A stretch of DNA of 64,000 nt from Marinobacter mobilis (GTDB lineage Bacteria; Pseudomonadota; Gammaproteobacteria; Pseudomonadales; Oleiphilaceae): contig NZ_FNNE01000003.1 in assembly GCF_900106945.1 (NCBI RefSeq), positions 248,001 to 312,000 of the forward strand. The letters are read 5' to 3'. Each line of letters begins with the position of its first letter. Positions within the stretch are counted from its first letter, which is position 1. The translations under genes and the position numbers were made by a program. The notes below the pieces were generated by a model, which saw nothing but the letters and a program-made list of their open reading frames with translations, ran no database searches and was not told the DNA's origin. Positions 26,093 through 35,666 of this stretch are shown one piece after another.

Positions 26093-26224
26093 AGAATTTT
26101 CCTGCCTTGATTCTTTTCCCGAATTTATCAGTCAGTTGGGCACCGTAAACCCGGAATGATCGGCTTCTTCTCATGTCGTGACCGTGCTATTGTTGAGCCC
26201 GATAACAGCTGCAGTTGATGGAAT

Positions 26225-28210
26225 ATGAGCTACCAGGTACTCGCCCGTAAATGGCGTCCCCAGACATTCCAGGGTATGGTCGGTCAGGAGCATGTGCTCC
26301 AGGCTCTCGTCCATGCCTTGGAAAACCAGCGTCTGCACCATGCCTACTTGTTCACCGGTACGCGCGGGGTGGGTAAGACCACCATTGGCCGCCTGCTCGC
26401 CCGTTGTCTGAATTGCGAAACCGGTATCACGCCGACGCCCTGTGGCGAATGCTCCAGCTGCCGCGAGATTCAGGAAGGCCGGTTCGTTGATCTTATTGAG
26501 ATCGATGCGGCGTCCAGGACCGGTGTCGATGACATGCGTGAGCTGACCGATAACGTCCAGTACGCACCGACCCGAGGGCGCTTCAAGGTCTACCTGATCG
26601 ACGAGGTCCACATGTTGACCAATCAGTCGTTCAACGCCTTCCTGAAGACCCTTGAGGAACCCCCTGAGCACGTCAAGTTTCTGCTGGCGACGACCGATCC
26701 GCAAAAACTGCCTGTGACGATCCTGTCCCGCTGTCTCCAGTTCAACCTGAAACGGATGACACCGGAACACGTGGCTGGTCACCTCAAACACGTACTGACT
26801 GAAGAGAATATTCCTTTTGAAGAGCCGGCGCTGTGGTTGCTGGCACGGGCCGCTGACGGGAGTATGCGGGATGCACTGAGTCTGACCGATCAGGCCATTG
26901 CGTTCGGTAACCAGAAACTGGCGGCCAGCGATGTGAGCAGCATGCTGGGTACGATTGATCAGCGGGATATCGAGAAGCTGGTCAGTGCGCTGGTGAGCGG
27001 AGATGGCCCGGCGTTGTTGTCGGAGATTCAGCGCATTTCTGATTTTTCACCGGATTACAGCGTCATACTCTCCGACCTTCTCGCACTCTTTCACCGCGTC
27101 ACCATGGAGCAAGTGGTGCCGGGCAGCGTGGATAACTCCCTGGGTGATGCCGGGCAGGTGCAGTCATTGGCGCGTCAGCTCAGTGCCGAAGACGCCCAGC
27201 TTTTCTACCAGTCTGCATTGATGGGCCGTAAGGATCTGGCGGTCACGCCGGATGCCCGCATGGGCTTCGAAATGACCTTGCTGCGGATGCTGGCCTTCCG
27301 TCCGGGTGTTGACCGGCGGGAGCCATCGGCCGTCCAGCCGCGTACGACCGATTCTTCCGATGCTTCCGAGGAACCTGCGCCGGCTGCCTCTACACCTGAG
27401 CCTTCACCCGCTAACGCACCGCAGAACATTGCTGCTCCGGCCCCTGAGCCGGAGTCGGTGGAAGCGCCAATTCCGGACAACGTTTCGGCCGCCAGCGAAC
27501 CTGTAAGCGCGCCTCCCCAGGTCGAACCCGTGTCCGCGAGCGATTACAGCGATCTGGACAGACAGAGTGCAGGGACCGATGGCACTGCCGATGAGTTTCA
27601 GGGAACGTCAGGTTCAGAGCCTGTCATTGCTGAACCTGACTTGAATGATGTTCCGCCCTGGGAGCCTGACCCTGTCCAGCCACAACCTGAGGTTCCGGCA
27701 TCTGTAGACACCGTTCAGGCGCCGCCATCGGCACCGGCTTCCGCAGAGCTCGACGCCGGATTGCCTGTGGTGACCTCTGAAGCCCCCGGTATGAACTCTG
27801 AGTTACCTGTGAATGACGCCGTGGAAACGGACGGAGAGTTCCTGTGGGCCAGGGATTTTCGCAGTCTGGGCCTGACCGGTATGCCGGGTAACCTTGCCAG
27901 CCACGCAGCGATGGCCTGGCAGGGAACGACGGTTCTGCTCACCATGGATCAGGGCCACGAACGATTGCTGAATGACCGCCACCGTGTTCGCATCACCGAG
28001 GCGTTGCAACACCGCTTTGGCGATCATATATCCCTGCAGATACAGCAGGGTGAGCCCGGAGAAGATACGCCAGCCGCATGGGAAGAGCGCGCGCGCATTG
28101 CCCGCCAGCAGGCGGCAGAGGCGTCGATCCGGAACGACCCCCTGGTGAACTCGATCGTTGAACGATTTGAGGGCCGGGTGGTCGAAGAATCGATCAAGCC
28201 GGTGTCCTAG
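26225..28210 (+). CDS. dnaX: DNA polymerase III subunits tau/gamma
   Basis: 661 residues. The N-terminal clamp-loader ATPase is unmistakable: MSYQVLARKWRP, Walker A GTRGVGKTT (about 46-54), the zinc cysteines CLNCETGIT...CGECSSC, Walker B LIDEVHML and the SRC sensor LSRCLQF. A Pro/Ala/Glu-rich linker (about 365-535) leads to the tau-specific C-terminal domain that binds the polymerase core and DnaB. I see no A6G slippery heptamer, so the E. coli style frameshift to gamma is not evident. It starts a plus-strand group with ybaB and recR. It lies 132 bp after ffs. Confidence 0.96.
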   Translation: MSYQVLARKWRPQTFQGMVGQEHVLQALVHALENQRLHHAYLFTGTRGVGKTTIGRLLARCLNCETGITPTPCGECSSCREIQEGRFVDLIEIDAASRTGVDDMRELTDNVQYAPTRGRFKVYLIDEVHMLTNQSFNAFLKTLEEPPEHVKFLLATTDPQKLPVTILSRCLQFNLKRMTPEHVAGHLKHVLTEENIPFEEPALWLLARAADGSMRDALSLTDQAIAFGNQKLAASDVSSMLGTIDQRDIEKLVSALVSGDGPALLSEIQRISDFSPDYSVILSDLLALFHRVTMEQVVPGSVDNSLGDAGQVQSLARQLSAEDAQLFYQSALMGRKDLAVTPDARMGFEMTLLRMLAFRPGVDRREPSAVQPRTTDSSDASEEPAPAASTPEPSPANAPQNIAAPAPEPESVEAPIPDNVSAASEPVSAPPQVEPVSASDYSDLDRQSAGTDGTADEFQGTSGSEPVIAEPDLNDVPPWEPDPVQPQPEVPASVDTVQAPPSAPASAELDAGLPVVTSEAPGMNSELPVNDAVETDGEFLWARDFRSLGLTGMPGNLASHAAMAWQGTTVLLTMDQGHERLLNDRHRVRITEALQHRFGDHISLQIQQGEPGEDTPAAWEERARIARQQAAEASIRNDPLVNSIVERFEGRVVEESIKPVS

Positions 28211-28275
28211 GGCCAGGTCCTGAGGCCGGCACGGAATTCAAAACGTAGTTGGAAAAGGTTTAAGAGGTACTCGAT

Positions 28276-28599
28276 ATGATAAATGGCATGGGCGACCTGA
28301 TGAAAAAGGCCCAGCAGATGCAGGAAGAGATGCAAAAGGCCCAGGAAGAGATCGCCAAGGCCGAAGTCACCGGCGAATCTGGCGCGGGCCTTGTCAAGGT
28401 TGTGATGAACGGACGACACGACGTCCGCAGTGTCGAGATTGATTCCTCGCTGATGACGGAAGACAAGGACGTGCTCGAAGATCTGTTGGCTGCTGCCGTC
28501 AACGACGCGGTTCGTCGCGTAGAGGCTAACCAGAAAGACAAGATGTCCGGCATGATGTCCGGAATGGGGATGCCGCCCGGCTTCAAAATGCCGTTCTAA
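28276..28599 (+). CDS. ybaB: Nucleoid-associated protein YbaB/EbfC
   Basis: 107 residues, full family length. [21 protein letters not shown] forms the N-terminal amphipathic helix, then [17 protein letters not shown] is the conserved beta part, and the C-terminus is [10 protein letters not shown]. The protein is a small DNA-binding dimer. The dnaX-ybaB-recR order is conserved in many bacteria. It lies 65 bp after dnaX. Confidence 0.95.
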   Translation: MINGMGDLMKKAQQMQEEMQKAQEEIAKAEVTGESGAGLVKVVMNGRHDVRSVEIDSSLMTEDKDVLEDLLAAAVNDAVRRVEANQKDKMSGMMSGMGMPPGFKMPF

Positions 28600-28633
28600 A
28601 GCTCTTCAAACACGGGTATTACGAGGTTCTTTG

Positions 28634-29236
28634 ATGGCATTCAGTCCGCTGGTCGATGAGTTGGTTGAATCTTTGCGCTGCCTGCCCGGTGTCGGTCAGA
28701 AGACCGCTCAGAGAATGGCGTTTCATCTGCTGGAAAAAGGGCGGAGCGGCGGTGAACGGCTGGCTGGAGCGCTGGCCGGTGCCATGTCTGGTGTACGCCG
28801 ATGCGAGCGCTGCCAGAACTTTTCTGACACGCCGGTCTGTGGCATCTGTGAGAACCCGAAACGCAACAATGGCACAGTCTGTGTGGTTGAAAGCCCGTCT
28901 GACCTGCTTGCGATTGAGCAGGCGGGTGGTTACGACGGCGGTTATTTCGTATTGATGGGACACCTGTCGCCCATTGATGGCATCGGCCCCGCCGACATCG
29001 GGATTGAATGCTTGCTGGACCGGGTCGCGACGGACGCGGTTGAAGAACTTATCCTGGCGACCAATCCCACCATCGAAGGTGAGGCCACCGCTCATTACAT
29101 TGCCGATCGTCTGGATGGAAGGAATGTTCTGGTGACGCGGCTCGCCCACGGTATTCCAGTGGGCGGTGAGCTGGGTTATGTCGATGGTTTTACCCTTACC
29201 CATGCTTTTCGCGGGCGTAAGCCGCTTGCCGAGTAA
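28634..29236 (+). CDS. recR: Recombination mediator protein RecR
   Basis: About 200 residues starting at ATG 28634, with GAGG 8 nt upstream; a TTG three bases earlier is less likely. It shows the helix-hairpin-helix LPGVGQKTAQRMAFHLL, a four-cysteine zinc finger (CERCQNFSDTPVCGIC), the Toprim domain (VVESPSDLLAIE) and the C-terminal GGELGYVDGFTL motif. RecR works with RecF and RecO to load RecA onto gapped DNA. Confidence 0.96.
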   Translation: MAFSPLVDELVESLRCLPGVGQKTAQRMAFHLLEKGRSGGERLAGALAGAMSGVRRCERCQNFSDTPVCGICENPKRNNGTVCVVESPSDLLAIEQAGGYDGGYFVLMGHLSPIDGIGPADIGIECLLDRVATDAVEELILATNPTIEGEATAHYIADRLDGRNVLVTRLAHGIPVGGELGYVDGFTLTHAFRGRKPLAE

Positions 29237-29265
29237 GCCCCCCCAAACCTGCCTGAAAGTTTGTT

Positions 29266-30384
29266 ATGACCTCTGATACCACCGAGCACGTTCACTGGAT
29301 TGAGTCACCACTGGAGCTGGACCAATGGTTGTCCTCTATGGCTTCGGAGCCGTTGGCGGTTGATACCGAATTTGAACGGGTCTCCACATTTTTTCCGATC
29401 CCGGGGCTGGTCCAGCTCGGTATCGGCAAGCGTTACTGTCTGGTGGATCCGGGCGTTGCTGAAGCATCGGAAGTGTTCAGGTCCGTGATGGGGGACGCCA
29501 GCAAAACCAAGCTGTTCTATGCGATGAGTGAGGATCTGGAGCTGTTTCGTCATTGGCTTAAGGTCCGGCCCGCCGGTGTGGTGGACCTACAGATTGGTGC
29601 AGGTCTCGCCGGTGCGGGCTTCTCTGTCGGGTACGCCAAACTTGTCGAGTCCTTGTTCGGGGTGCAGCTGGACAAATCAGCCACCCGGTCTGACTGGGTC
29701 AGTCGGCCATTGTCGCCGGAGCAGGAACAATATGCCCTGGATGATGTCCGTTTCCTGGTGCCGCTTCAGGAGTGGGTGTGTGCCCGGCTTGGAGAAAAGG
29801 GATTGCTGGATGCCCTGAATGAGGAGTCGGCCCGGTTTGCCGCCGATCTTTACGAGCAGGACGACCCTCACAACCATTATCTGCGACTTCGTGGTGGATG
29901 GGCGTTGAAAGAGCGTCAACAGAGGGTTTTGCAACGTCTGACGGAATGGCGTGAACTCGAAAGCCGGGAGCGGGATCGCCCACGTAACCGGGTGTTGCCG
30001 GATCCTGTGCTTATTGCCTTGGCGGAAGCCATGCCGGACTCCAGGGCAGGGCTCAAGCAGGTCAGTGACTTACCTCCGGTAGTGATACGCCGCTATGGCG
30101 ATACATTACTGGAACTGATTCAGGCGCCTGACGACAGCGGCTTGTTCCAGTCGATCCGGCCGCCGCTGTCGAGGAGCCAGCAGCAGCTTTACAAACAGGT
30201 GAAGCAGATCTTCGTCAAGGTCGCCAATAGTCAGGATATACCGATTGAAATACTGGCCCCCAGAAAACGACTGGAAGTGCTGGTGCAGAACGGCTTTTCC
30301 CCGGATGACGCTCTTCTTCAGGGCTGGCGGGGAGAGTTGCTGAACGGGGTTTTGAGTGAAATTGAGGCAGCGCTGACATTATGA
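29266..30384 (+). CDS. rnd: Ribonuclease D
   Basis: 372 residues. The DEDDy exonuclease domain has Asp and Glu in AVDTEFER, Asp in VVDLQIG, and Tyr/Asp in YALDDVRFL. Two HRDC domains follow (about 210-290 and 295-370; RPRNRVLPDPVLIALAEAMP). It trims 3' ends of tRNA and other structured RNAs. It overlaps the following ycgL by four bases (ATGA). Confidence 0.94.
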   Translation: MTSDTTEHVHWIESPLELDQWLSSMASEPLAVDTEFERVSTFFPIPGLVQLGIGKRYCLVDPGVAEASEVFRSVMGDASKTKLFYAMSEDLELFRHWLKVRPAGVVDLQIGAGLAGAGFSVGYAKLVESLFGVQLDKSATRSDWVSRPLSPEQEQYALDDVRFLVPLQEWVCARLGEKGLLDALNEESARFAADLYEQDDPHNHYLRLRGGWALKERQQRVLQRLTEWRELESRERDRPRNRVLPDPVLIALAEAMPDSRAGLKQVSDLPPVVIRRYGDTLLELIQAPDDSGLFQSIRPPLSRSQQQLYKQVKQIFVKVANSQDIPIEILAPRKRLEVLVQNGFSPDDALLQGWRGELLNGVLSEIEAALTL

Positions 30385-30674
30385 CAGACAAGCAGTTTGT
30401 GTCCGTTTTCCGCAGTGGAAAGAAGGAAGACACCTATATTTACGTACGACGTGGCCAGGACTGGGATGCGCTCCCTGAGCCACTTCGTGCCGTGTTCGGT
30501 AACCCGGTTCACGCCATGGATCTGATCATGACGCCTGAACGCAAGCTGGCACGGACGACTGGCAAGGTGGTACTTGAAGCACTGGATAAGCAGGATTTCT
30601 ACCTGCAGATGCCTGAAGAGCAGGAAGGCTATGTGGTAGCGTTCAAGGAAAAGCTGCGGAAACATAAGGAATGA
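30381..30674 (+). CDS. ycgL: YcgL domain protein
   Basis: 97 residues; the whole protein is the YcgL domain (YIYVRRGQDWDALPEPL, FGNPVHAMDLIMTPERKLA, FYLQMPE). The family's biochemical function is not established, though it is commonly located by rnd and ycgN. It overlaps both neighbours by four bases, so the three genes are translationally coupled. Confidence 0.92.
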   Translation: MTDKQFVSVFRSGKKEDTYIYVRRGQDWDALPEPLRAVFGNPVHAMDLIMTPERKLARTTGKVVLEALDKQDFYLQMPEEQEGYVVAFKEKLRKHKE

Positions 30675-31117
30675 TTGCAGCGATTCCTTTCTGGCAACGC
30701 AAGCGTCTCGATGAGATGACCCCTGCTGAATGGGAGTCGCTCTGTGATGGCTGCGGGAAGTGTTGTCTTGCCAAACTGGAAGATGAAGATACTGATGAGG
30801 TGTATTACACCGATCTGGTCTGCCGCTATATGGATAGCGAAAGCTGCCGCTGTACGGTGTACGATACCCGCCTGGCAAAGGTGCCCGAGTGCATCGTGCT
30901 GACGCCACAGAGTATTTCTGACTATCACTGGCTGCCGTATACCTGCGCGTATCGCACTCTGGCGGAAGGTCGTCCCCTGGCGGACTGGCACCCGCTCAGA
31001 TCGGGAGATCCTGACAGCGTTCACGAGGCGGGCGTATCGATTCGTCACCGGGTAATCTCTGAAGACAAGGTTCCTGAAGACGATTGGGAAGAACATATTA
31101 TTCATTGGATTTTGTAA
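30671..31117 (+). CDS. ycgN: YcgN family cysteine-cluster protein
   Basis: 148 residues with the cysteine cluster CDGCGKCC near residue 25, followed by CRYMD and CRCTVYDTR, as in the UPF0153 proteins. The cysteines probably bind a metal or an iron-sulfur cluster. No reaction is known for the family. It overlaps ycgL by four bases. Confidence 0.92.
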   Translation: MIAAIPFWQRKRLDEMTPAEWESLCDGCGKCCLAKLEDEDTDEVYYTDLVCRYMDSESCRCTVYDTRLAKVPECIVLTPQSISDYHWLPYTCAYRTLAEGRPLADWHPLRSGDPDSVHEAGVSIRHRVISEDKVPEDDWEEHIIHWIL

Positions 31118-31119
31118 TC

Positions 31120-31461
31120 ATGACTGCAGATGCACAGCTGGCCTATGGCATTTTCTGGGCCGTTTACGCGATTGGTTTTCTCATATTTTTCATCATGATG
31201 AGCCGAATTTTCAAAGTGATTCCTCTTTATGGTCTGAGAACGCTGCTGCAGGCCGTGCTGATCGTACTCATACTTCCTCCGGTCGAGTCAGCTGAAGTGG
31301 CCGGCTGGTGGGTACCTGCTTGGTTGCATGGCGGGTATGAAACTATCCTCGGTAACACCGAAGAGGCTGCCAGGGCCTTCTTCAATATCGGGGCTGCCGG
31401 CTTGGTCATGGCCCTGGTCTGGATACTGGACCTGGTACGCTATCGTCTGGTGCGCCGCTAA
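31120..31461 (+). CDS. Small inner-membrane protein of unknown function
   Basis: 113 residues from ATG 31120, directly after the ycgN stop; an upstream extension in the same frame would only read through ycgN sequence. Three hydrophobic segments are visible (about 7-29, 39-56 and 88-108), with WWVPAWLHGGYETIL between the second and third. I do not recognise a named domain. It is probably translated with ycgN and lies 21 bp before the VWA membrane gene, so it may belong to either group. Confidence 0.7.
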   Translation: MTADAQLAYGIFWAVYAIGFLIFFIMMSRIFKVIPLYGLRTLLQAVLIVLILPPVESAEVAGWWVPAWLHGGYETILGNTEEAARAFFNIGAAGLVMALVWILDLVRYRLVRR

Positions 31462-31482
31462 ACCTGACCCCACGGAGGACTC

Positions 31483-33429
31483 ATGGTGCGGATTCTGTCC
31501 CGGCTGATCATGCTTGGCTGTCTGGCCCTGCCGTTTCACGGCAATGCCCAGTCAGCCGTTCCTCAGATACCTCCGCAGCAAGATGTTCGCATCATTGTCG
31601 ATATTTCGGGATCGATGAGGCAGACCGATCCGCTCAACCTCAGGCAGCCTGCCGTGCGTCTGTTGGCTCGCCTGCTACCGGAAAACGCCACCGCCGGAGT
31701 CTGGACGTTTGGTCAGTACGTCAACATGCTCGTGCCACATGGGGCCGTTACCGACGCCTGGCGAGACCGCGCGGTAGAAAGTTCTGCCGAGATCAATTCG
31801 GTTGCGCTACGCACCAACCTTGGCAAAGCCCTTGAAGTCGCGAGTGACGGTTATTACAGCGACGAAGATCTGAGTAATACCCACTTCATCCTGTTGACGG
31901 ATGGCAAGGTTGATGTCTCCGAAGACCGCGCCATCAATGAACAGGAGCGGGTGAGGGTCGTCAATGACGTGCTCTCACAGTTAGCCGATGCTCATGCCAC
32001 TATTCATACGATAGCGCTCTCGCAGGCGGCGGATCTGGAGCTTCTGGAACGGTTTGCTGAACGCACTGGCGGCAGTTTCACGCTCGCCGAATCAGCAGAC
32101 GATCTGAACCTTGCCTTTCTCCGCTCTCTCAATTCAGCCGTTCCCCAGGAGCAGATTCCCATTGAAGGTAATCAGTTCCTGGTTGATGAAGGTGTTGAGG
32201 AGTTTACCGCGCTGATTTTTCCCGGTGATCAGGCCGATGTTTCAGCGCAAGGGCTGACGCTGGTTGATCCCCTGGGTGTCCGGCATACCACAGGCAGTCA
32301 CTCTGAGGCTTTCCGTTGGGTGAGCGAACCCGGTTACGATTTGATTACCGTCACCGATCCCCCCGCAGGCGAATGGCAGGTAGCCGGTCCTCTGGGGCAG
32401 GGAAGTCAGGTCACCGTGGTCAGTGATCTGAGAATGGTGCTGTCACCCCTGCCTTCGCGGTTCACCGAACAGGAGCCGGTCAGTCTGGAAGCGATGTTCT
32501 ATGAACAGGCCGAAGCTGTGACGGACCCAGACTTTCTGGGGGTGATCGAAGTGTCTGTCACACTGACGTCTTCTGACGGCCGCTCGGGCACCAAGACGCT
32601 GTCCCCTGAGAGGCCACCCGAAGACGGCGTTTACCGGGATGAAATCACCCGCTTGCCGTTTGCCGGCGACTTCACGGTGGAAGTCGTTGCCAATGGCAAA
32701 ACGTTCTCGCGTAAATTCAGCCAGGCCCTGACCTTTGTGGTGCCGGAAACGGACGGCGACGAGGCAGTCTCAACAGAGCTGCCTGAACCGGATGCGACGG
32801 TGGAGAACGCTGACGCGGATTCGTTGGTTGCAGCTGATCCTGAATCCGACGTGCAGCCTGCGTTGCCGGAAGACGCAGTGTCGGAGGGGGGCGTCGAAAT
32901 GGCTGCTGAAACAGCCGAGCCCCTCTCTGCCGGTGACTCGCTCGCCGAGCCAATGCTGCCCATCGATATCACGGCGGTGGAAGCGCCGGCACCCGCGGCA
33001 TCAGTGGAGCCAAGTCCGAAGCCGGATGAGAGCGACCGAACGGTGTGGTATATCGCCTTGGGAGCCGGCGGTGTCGTGGTCATCGCTACAGTGGCGGTGT
33101 TGCTGTGGCGCCGCAAATCAGCCACTCAGCCCGCCGCTGACATGTCCACGACAGAAACGCCACTTGCGGACGAGTTGGATGACGAACCCGCCGAAGCTGA
33201 AGCCGAGGCACAGGTTCCTGACGAGGCTGCGCCTGACGTCGCTGAGGCATCGGAAGAGGAGAAGCCTGAGGCTGAAGAGATTCCGCAACTTGAGGAAGAC
33301 GTTGCCGAAGACGAAGAGTTCGGGCTCGAAGATTTTGATCTTTCTGATATTGACGACTTTGACGAGTCGGCAACCGATGACGAAGAATCAGAAGACGCAA
33401 GCGATGACAAGGACGAGAAGAAACGTTGA
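31483..33429 (+). CDS. VWA-domain membrane protein (TIGR03503-like)
   Basis: 648 residues starting at ATG 31483 with GGAGGA upstream. A signal peptide (cleavage after GNAQS or nearby) leads to a von Willebrand A domain (about 30-220) with an intact MIDAS: DISGS, later TNLGKAL and LLTDGK. A middle beta-rich region (about 230-415) is followed by an acidic Pro/Glu linker, one membrane helix (about 525-545; ALGAGGVVVIATVAVLLW) and a very acidic cytoplasmic tail (EDEEFGLEDFDLSDIDDFDE). It resembles TIGR03503 proteins of gammaproteobacteria, whose role is unknown. The VWA domain faces the periplasm. It lies 122 bp upstream of the MoxR/CoxE pair. Confidence 0.8.
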   Translation: MVRILSRLIMLGCLALPFHGNAQSAVPQIPPQQDVRIIVDISGSMRQTDPLNLRQPAVRLLARLLPENATAGVWTFGQYVNMLVPHGAVTDAWRDRAVESSAEINSVALRTNLGKALEVASDGYYSDEDLSNTHFILLTDGKVDVSEDRAINEQERVRVVNDVLSQLADAHATIHTIALSQAADLELLERFAERTGGSFTLAESADDLNLAFLRSLNSAVPQEQIPIEGNQFLVDEGVEEFTALIFPGDQADVSAQGLTLVDPLGVRHTTGSHSEAFRWVSEPGYDLITVTDPPAGEWQVAGPLGQGSQVTVVSDLRMVLSPLPSRFTEQEPVSLEAMFYEQAEAVTDPDFLGVIEVSVTLTSSDGRSGTKTLSPERPPEDGVYRDEITRLPFAGDFTVEVVANGKTFSRKFSQALTFVVPETDGDEAVSTELPEPDATVENADADSLVAADPESDVQPALPEDAVSEGGVEMAAETAEPLSAGDSLAEPMLPIDITAVEAPAPAASVEPSPKPDESDRTVWYIALGAGGVVVIATVAVLLWRRKSATQPAADMSTTETPLADELDDEPAEAEAEAQVPDEAAPDVAEASEEEKPEAEEIPQLEEDVAEDEEFGLEDFDLSDIDDFDESATDDEESEDASDDKDEKKR

Positions 33430-33551
33430 GATGATCCGGTTGCCGCTGAGCGACCGGGATCGACAGCGGGCGCTCAGGAAGATAGCATCCTACTAACACA
33501 TGGGCGGCGCCAGTTCGCCGCAAGCGGAAATCACGACACAGGACTTTGAAT

Positions 33552-34394
33552 ATGAAGTTTACCGGTACCGAAAACTACGTTGCCACTGGCGACCTGCAAA
33601 TGGCTGTTAACGCAGCGATTACCCTGCAGCGTCCTTTGCTGATCAAAGGGGAGCCAGGTACCGGTAAGACACTCCTGGCGGAAGAGATGGCCTCGGCCCT
33701 GGGGATGAAGTTGATCCCATGGCACATCAAATCCACGACGAAGGCCCAGCAGGGGCTATACGAATATGACGCGGTTTCCCGGCTGCGAGATTCCCAGCTG
33801 GGTGACGAAAAGGTGAAGGACATTGCCAACTACATCGTCAAGGGCAAGCTGTGGGAAGCCTTTGAGGCCGACGAGCAGGTCGTTTTGTTGATCGACGAGA
33901 TCGACAAGGCTGATATCGAGTTCCCCAACGATCTGTTGCTCGAACTTGATCGCATGGAGTTCTTTGTTTACGAAACCCAGCAGTTTGTCAAAGCCCGCAA
34001 GCGCCCGATTGTTGTGATCACCAGTAACAATGAAAAGGAGCTTCCGGATGCCTTCCTGCGTCGCTGCTTCTTCCATTACATCAATTTCCCGGATCACGAC
34101 ACCATGAGCAGCATCGTTGATGTTCATTTTCCGAACATCCAGCAAGATATTGTTCGCGATGCTCTGGAAGTGTTCTTCGACGTACGCAAGGTACCGGGGC
34201 TGAAGAAGAAGCCGTCCACCTCTGAACTGATCGACTGGCTCAAGCTGCTGATGGCTGACGACCTGTCTGCCAAGCTGCTACAGGAAAAGGACACCAGCAC
34301 TGCGCTGCCGCCGCTGTATGGCGCACTGGTCAAGAACGAACAGGATGTCCACCTGCTCCAGAAGCTGGCCTTTATGGCCCGTCGTCGAAGCTGA
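33552..34394 (+). CDS. MoxR-family AAA+ ATPase
   Basis: About 280 residues from ATG 33552, with AGGA 8 nt upstream. Walker A is GEPGTGKTLLAEE and Walker B is LLIDEIDKAD. The sensor region reads PIVVITSNNEKELPDAFLRRC. MoxR ATPases act as chaperones that, with a VWA partner, mature or metallate other protein complexes; the RavA-ViaA and CoxD-CoxE pairs are the models. The VWA partner is the next gene, 56 bp on. The client is unknown. Confidence 0.92.
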   Translation: MKFTGTENYVATGDLQMAVNAAITLQRPLLIKGEPGTGKTLLAEEMASALGMKLIPWHIKSTTKAQQGLYEYDAVSRLRDSQLGDEKVKDIANYIVKGKLWEAFEADEQVVLLIDEIDKADIEFPNDLLLELDRMEFFVYETQQFVKARKRPIVVITSNNEKELPDAFLRRCFFHYINFPDHDTMSSIVDVHFPNIQQDIVRDALEVFFDVRKVPGLKKKPSTSELIDWLKLLMADDLSAKLLQEKDTSTALPPLYGALVKNEQDVHLLQKLAFMARRRS

Positions 34395-34450
34395 CACCGA
34401 GGGGTGAGTGCGGTGTATGCCAATACATACCCTGAAAACCGGGGGCTGCC

Positions 34451-35629
34451 ATGCTGATTGATTTCTTCATGGAAGTAAGACGAGCCAAGGTGCCGGCAAG
34501 CCTGAGTGAATTTCTCGACCTGCTGGAGGCACTGAAAAACCGGATGGCCTTTGCCGATATGGAGGAGTTCTACTACCTTGCCCGGCTGTGCCTGGTTAAG
34601 GATGAACGCCATTTCGACAAATTCGATAGAGCATTCGATGCCTACTTCAAAGGCATTGAAAACCTTGATGCCTTGCTTGAAGAGCTGATTCCCGAAGACT
34701 GGCTGCGTGCTGAATTTGAGAAGCAGCTCAGTGATGAGGAGAAAGCAAAGATTGATTCTCTGGGCGGTCTGGAAGAGCTTATCGAAGCGTTCAAGCAGCG
34801 TATGGAGGAGCAGAAAGAGCGTCATCAGGGGGGAAACAGGTGGATTGGCACCGGTGGTACTTCGCCGTTCGGGGCTAATGGCTATAACCCGGAAGGATTC
34901 CGTATTGGTCAGAAGGACGGCCGTCAGGGGCGCGCGGTCAAAGTCTGGGAGAAGCGAGAATATCGGGATCTGGACGACAGCATTACCCTCGGAATCCGTA
35001 ACATCAAGGTTGCGCTTAGGCGGTTGCGGAAGTTTGCCCGCCAGGGTGCAGCAGACCAGCTGGATCTGGACGATACCATTGCATCGACTGCCCGCAACGC
35101 CGGGTATCTCGACCTGAAGATGGTTCCTGAGCGCCACAATGCGGTCAAGGTGCTGATCTTTTTCGATGTGGGTGGTTCGATGGATCCCCATGTCCGGGTT
35201 TGTGAGGAGCTGTTCTCTGCCGCCAGACTTGAGTTCAAGCATATGGAGTATTTCTACTTCCATAACTTTGTGTATGAGAGCCTCTGGACCAATAACATCC
35301 GACGGATGAATGAAACCACCGATACCTGGGATATTCTGCGCAAATACTCGCCAGACTATAAAGTGATTTTCGTGGGCGATGCCACCATGGCACCTTACGA
35401 AATTACTCACCCTGGAGGATCGATTGAGCATTGGAACGAGGAGGCTGGTGCGACCTGGTTTCAACGTATCGCAGATCACTTCCGCAAGGTGGTGTGGCTG
35501 AACCCGTTGCCGGAAAGCTATTGGGGTAGTGGCGGGTCGCTTGGAATTACCAAGCAGCTGGTTGCTGACCACATGTACCCACTGACCATCGATGGCCTTG
35601 AATCCGCCATGAAACAGCTGAGCAAATAA
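34451..35629 (+). CDS. CoxE-like VWA-domain protein, MoxR partner
   Basis: 392 residues, no signal peptide, so cytoplasmic. The N-terminus (MLIDFFMEVRRAKVPASLSE) is typical of CoxE/YehP-type proteins. A Gly-rich linker (about 125-150) precedes the C-terminal VWA domain, whose MIDAS reads DVGGSM, a DxGxS variant. The last part has IFVGDATMAPYEI, which supplies the third metal-binding acidic residue. It should pair with the MoxR ATPase upstream. No enzyme that is an obvious client is encoded next to it. The large TPR/ExbBD operon starts 333 bp downstream. Confidence 0.9.
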   Translation: MLIDFFMEVRRAKVPASLSEFLDLLEALKNRMAFADMEEFYYLARLCLVKDERHFDKFDRAFDAYFKGIENLDALLEELIPEDWLRAEFEKQLSDEEKAKIDSLGGLEELIEAFKQRMEEQKERHQGGNRWIGTGGTSPFGANGYNPEGFRIGQKDGRQGRAVKVWEKREYRDLDDSITLGIRNIKVALRRLRKFARQGAADQLDLDDTIASTARNAGYLDLKMVPERHNAVKVLIFFDVGGSMDPHVRVCEELFSAARLEFKHMEYFYFHNFVYESLWTNNIRRMNETTDTWDILRKYSPDYKVIFVGDATMAPYEITHPGGSIEHWNEEAGATWFQRIADHFRKVVWLNPLPESYWGSGGSLGITKQLVADHMYPLTIDGLESAMKQLSK

Positions 35630-35634
35630 GCGGC

Positions 35635-35666
35635 AAAAAAAAGCCGATGCGGTTGAGGGCATCGGC
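35635..35666 (-). terminator. Strong minus-strand terminator without a known gene
   Basis: The arms GCCGATGC (35643-35650) and GCATCGGC (35659-35666) are perfect. On the minus strand the hairpin is followed by eight T (35642-35635). On the plus strand it is followed by AAAGCTCGG, so it does not terminate the CoxE gene. Confidence 0.65.
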
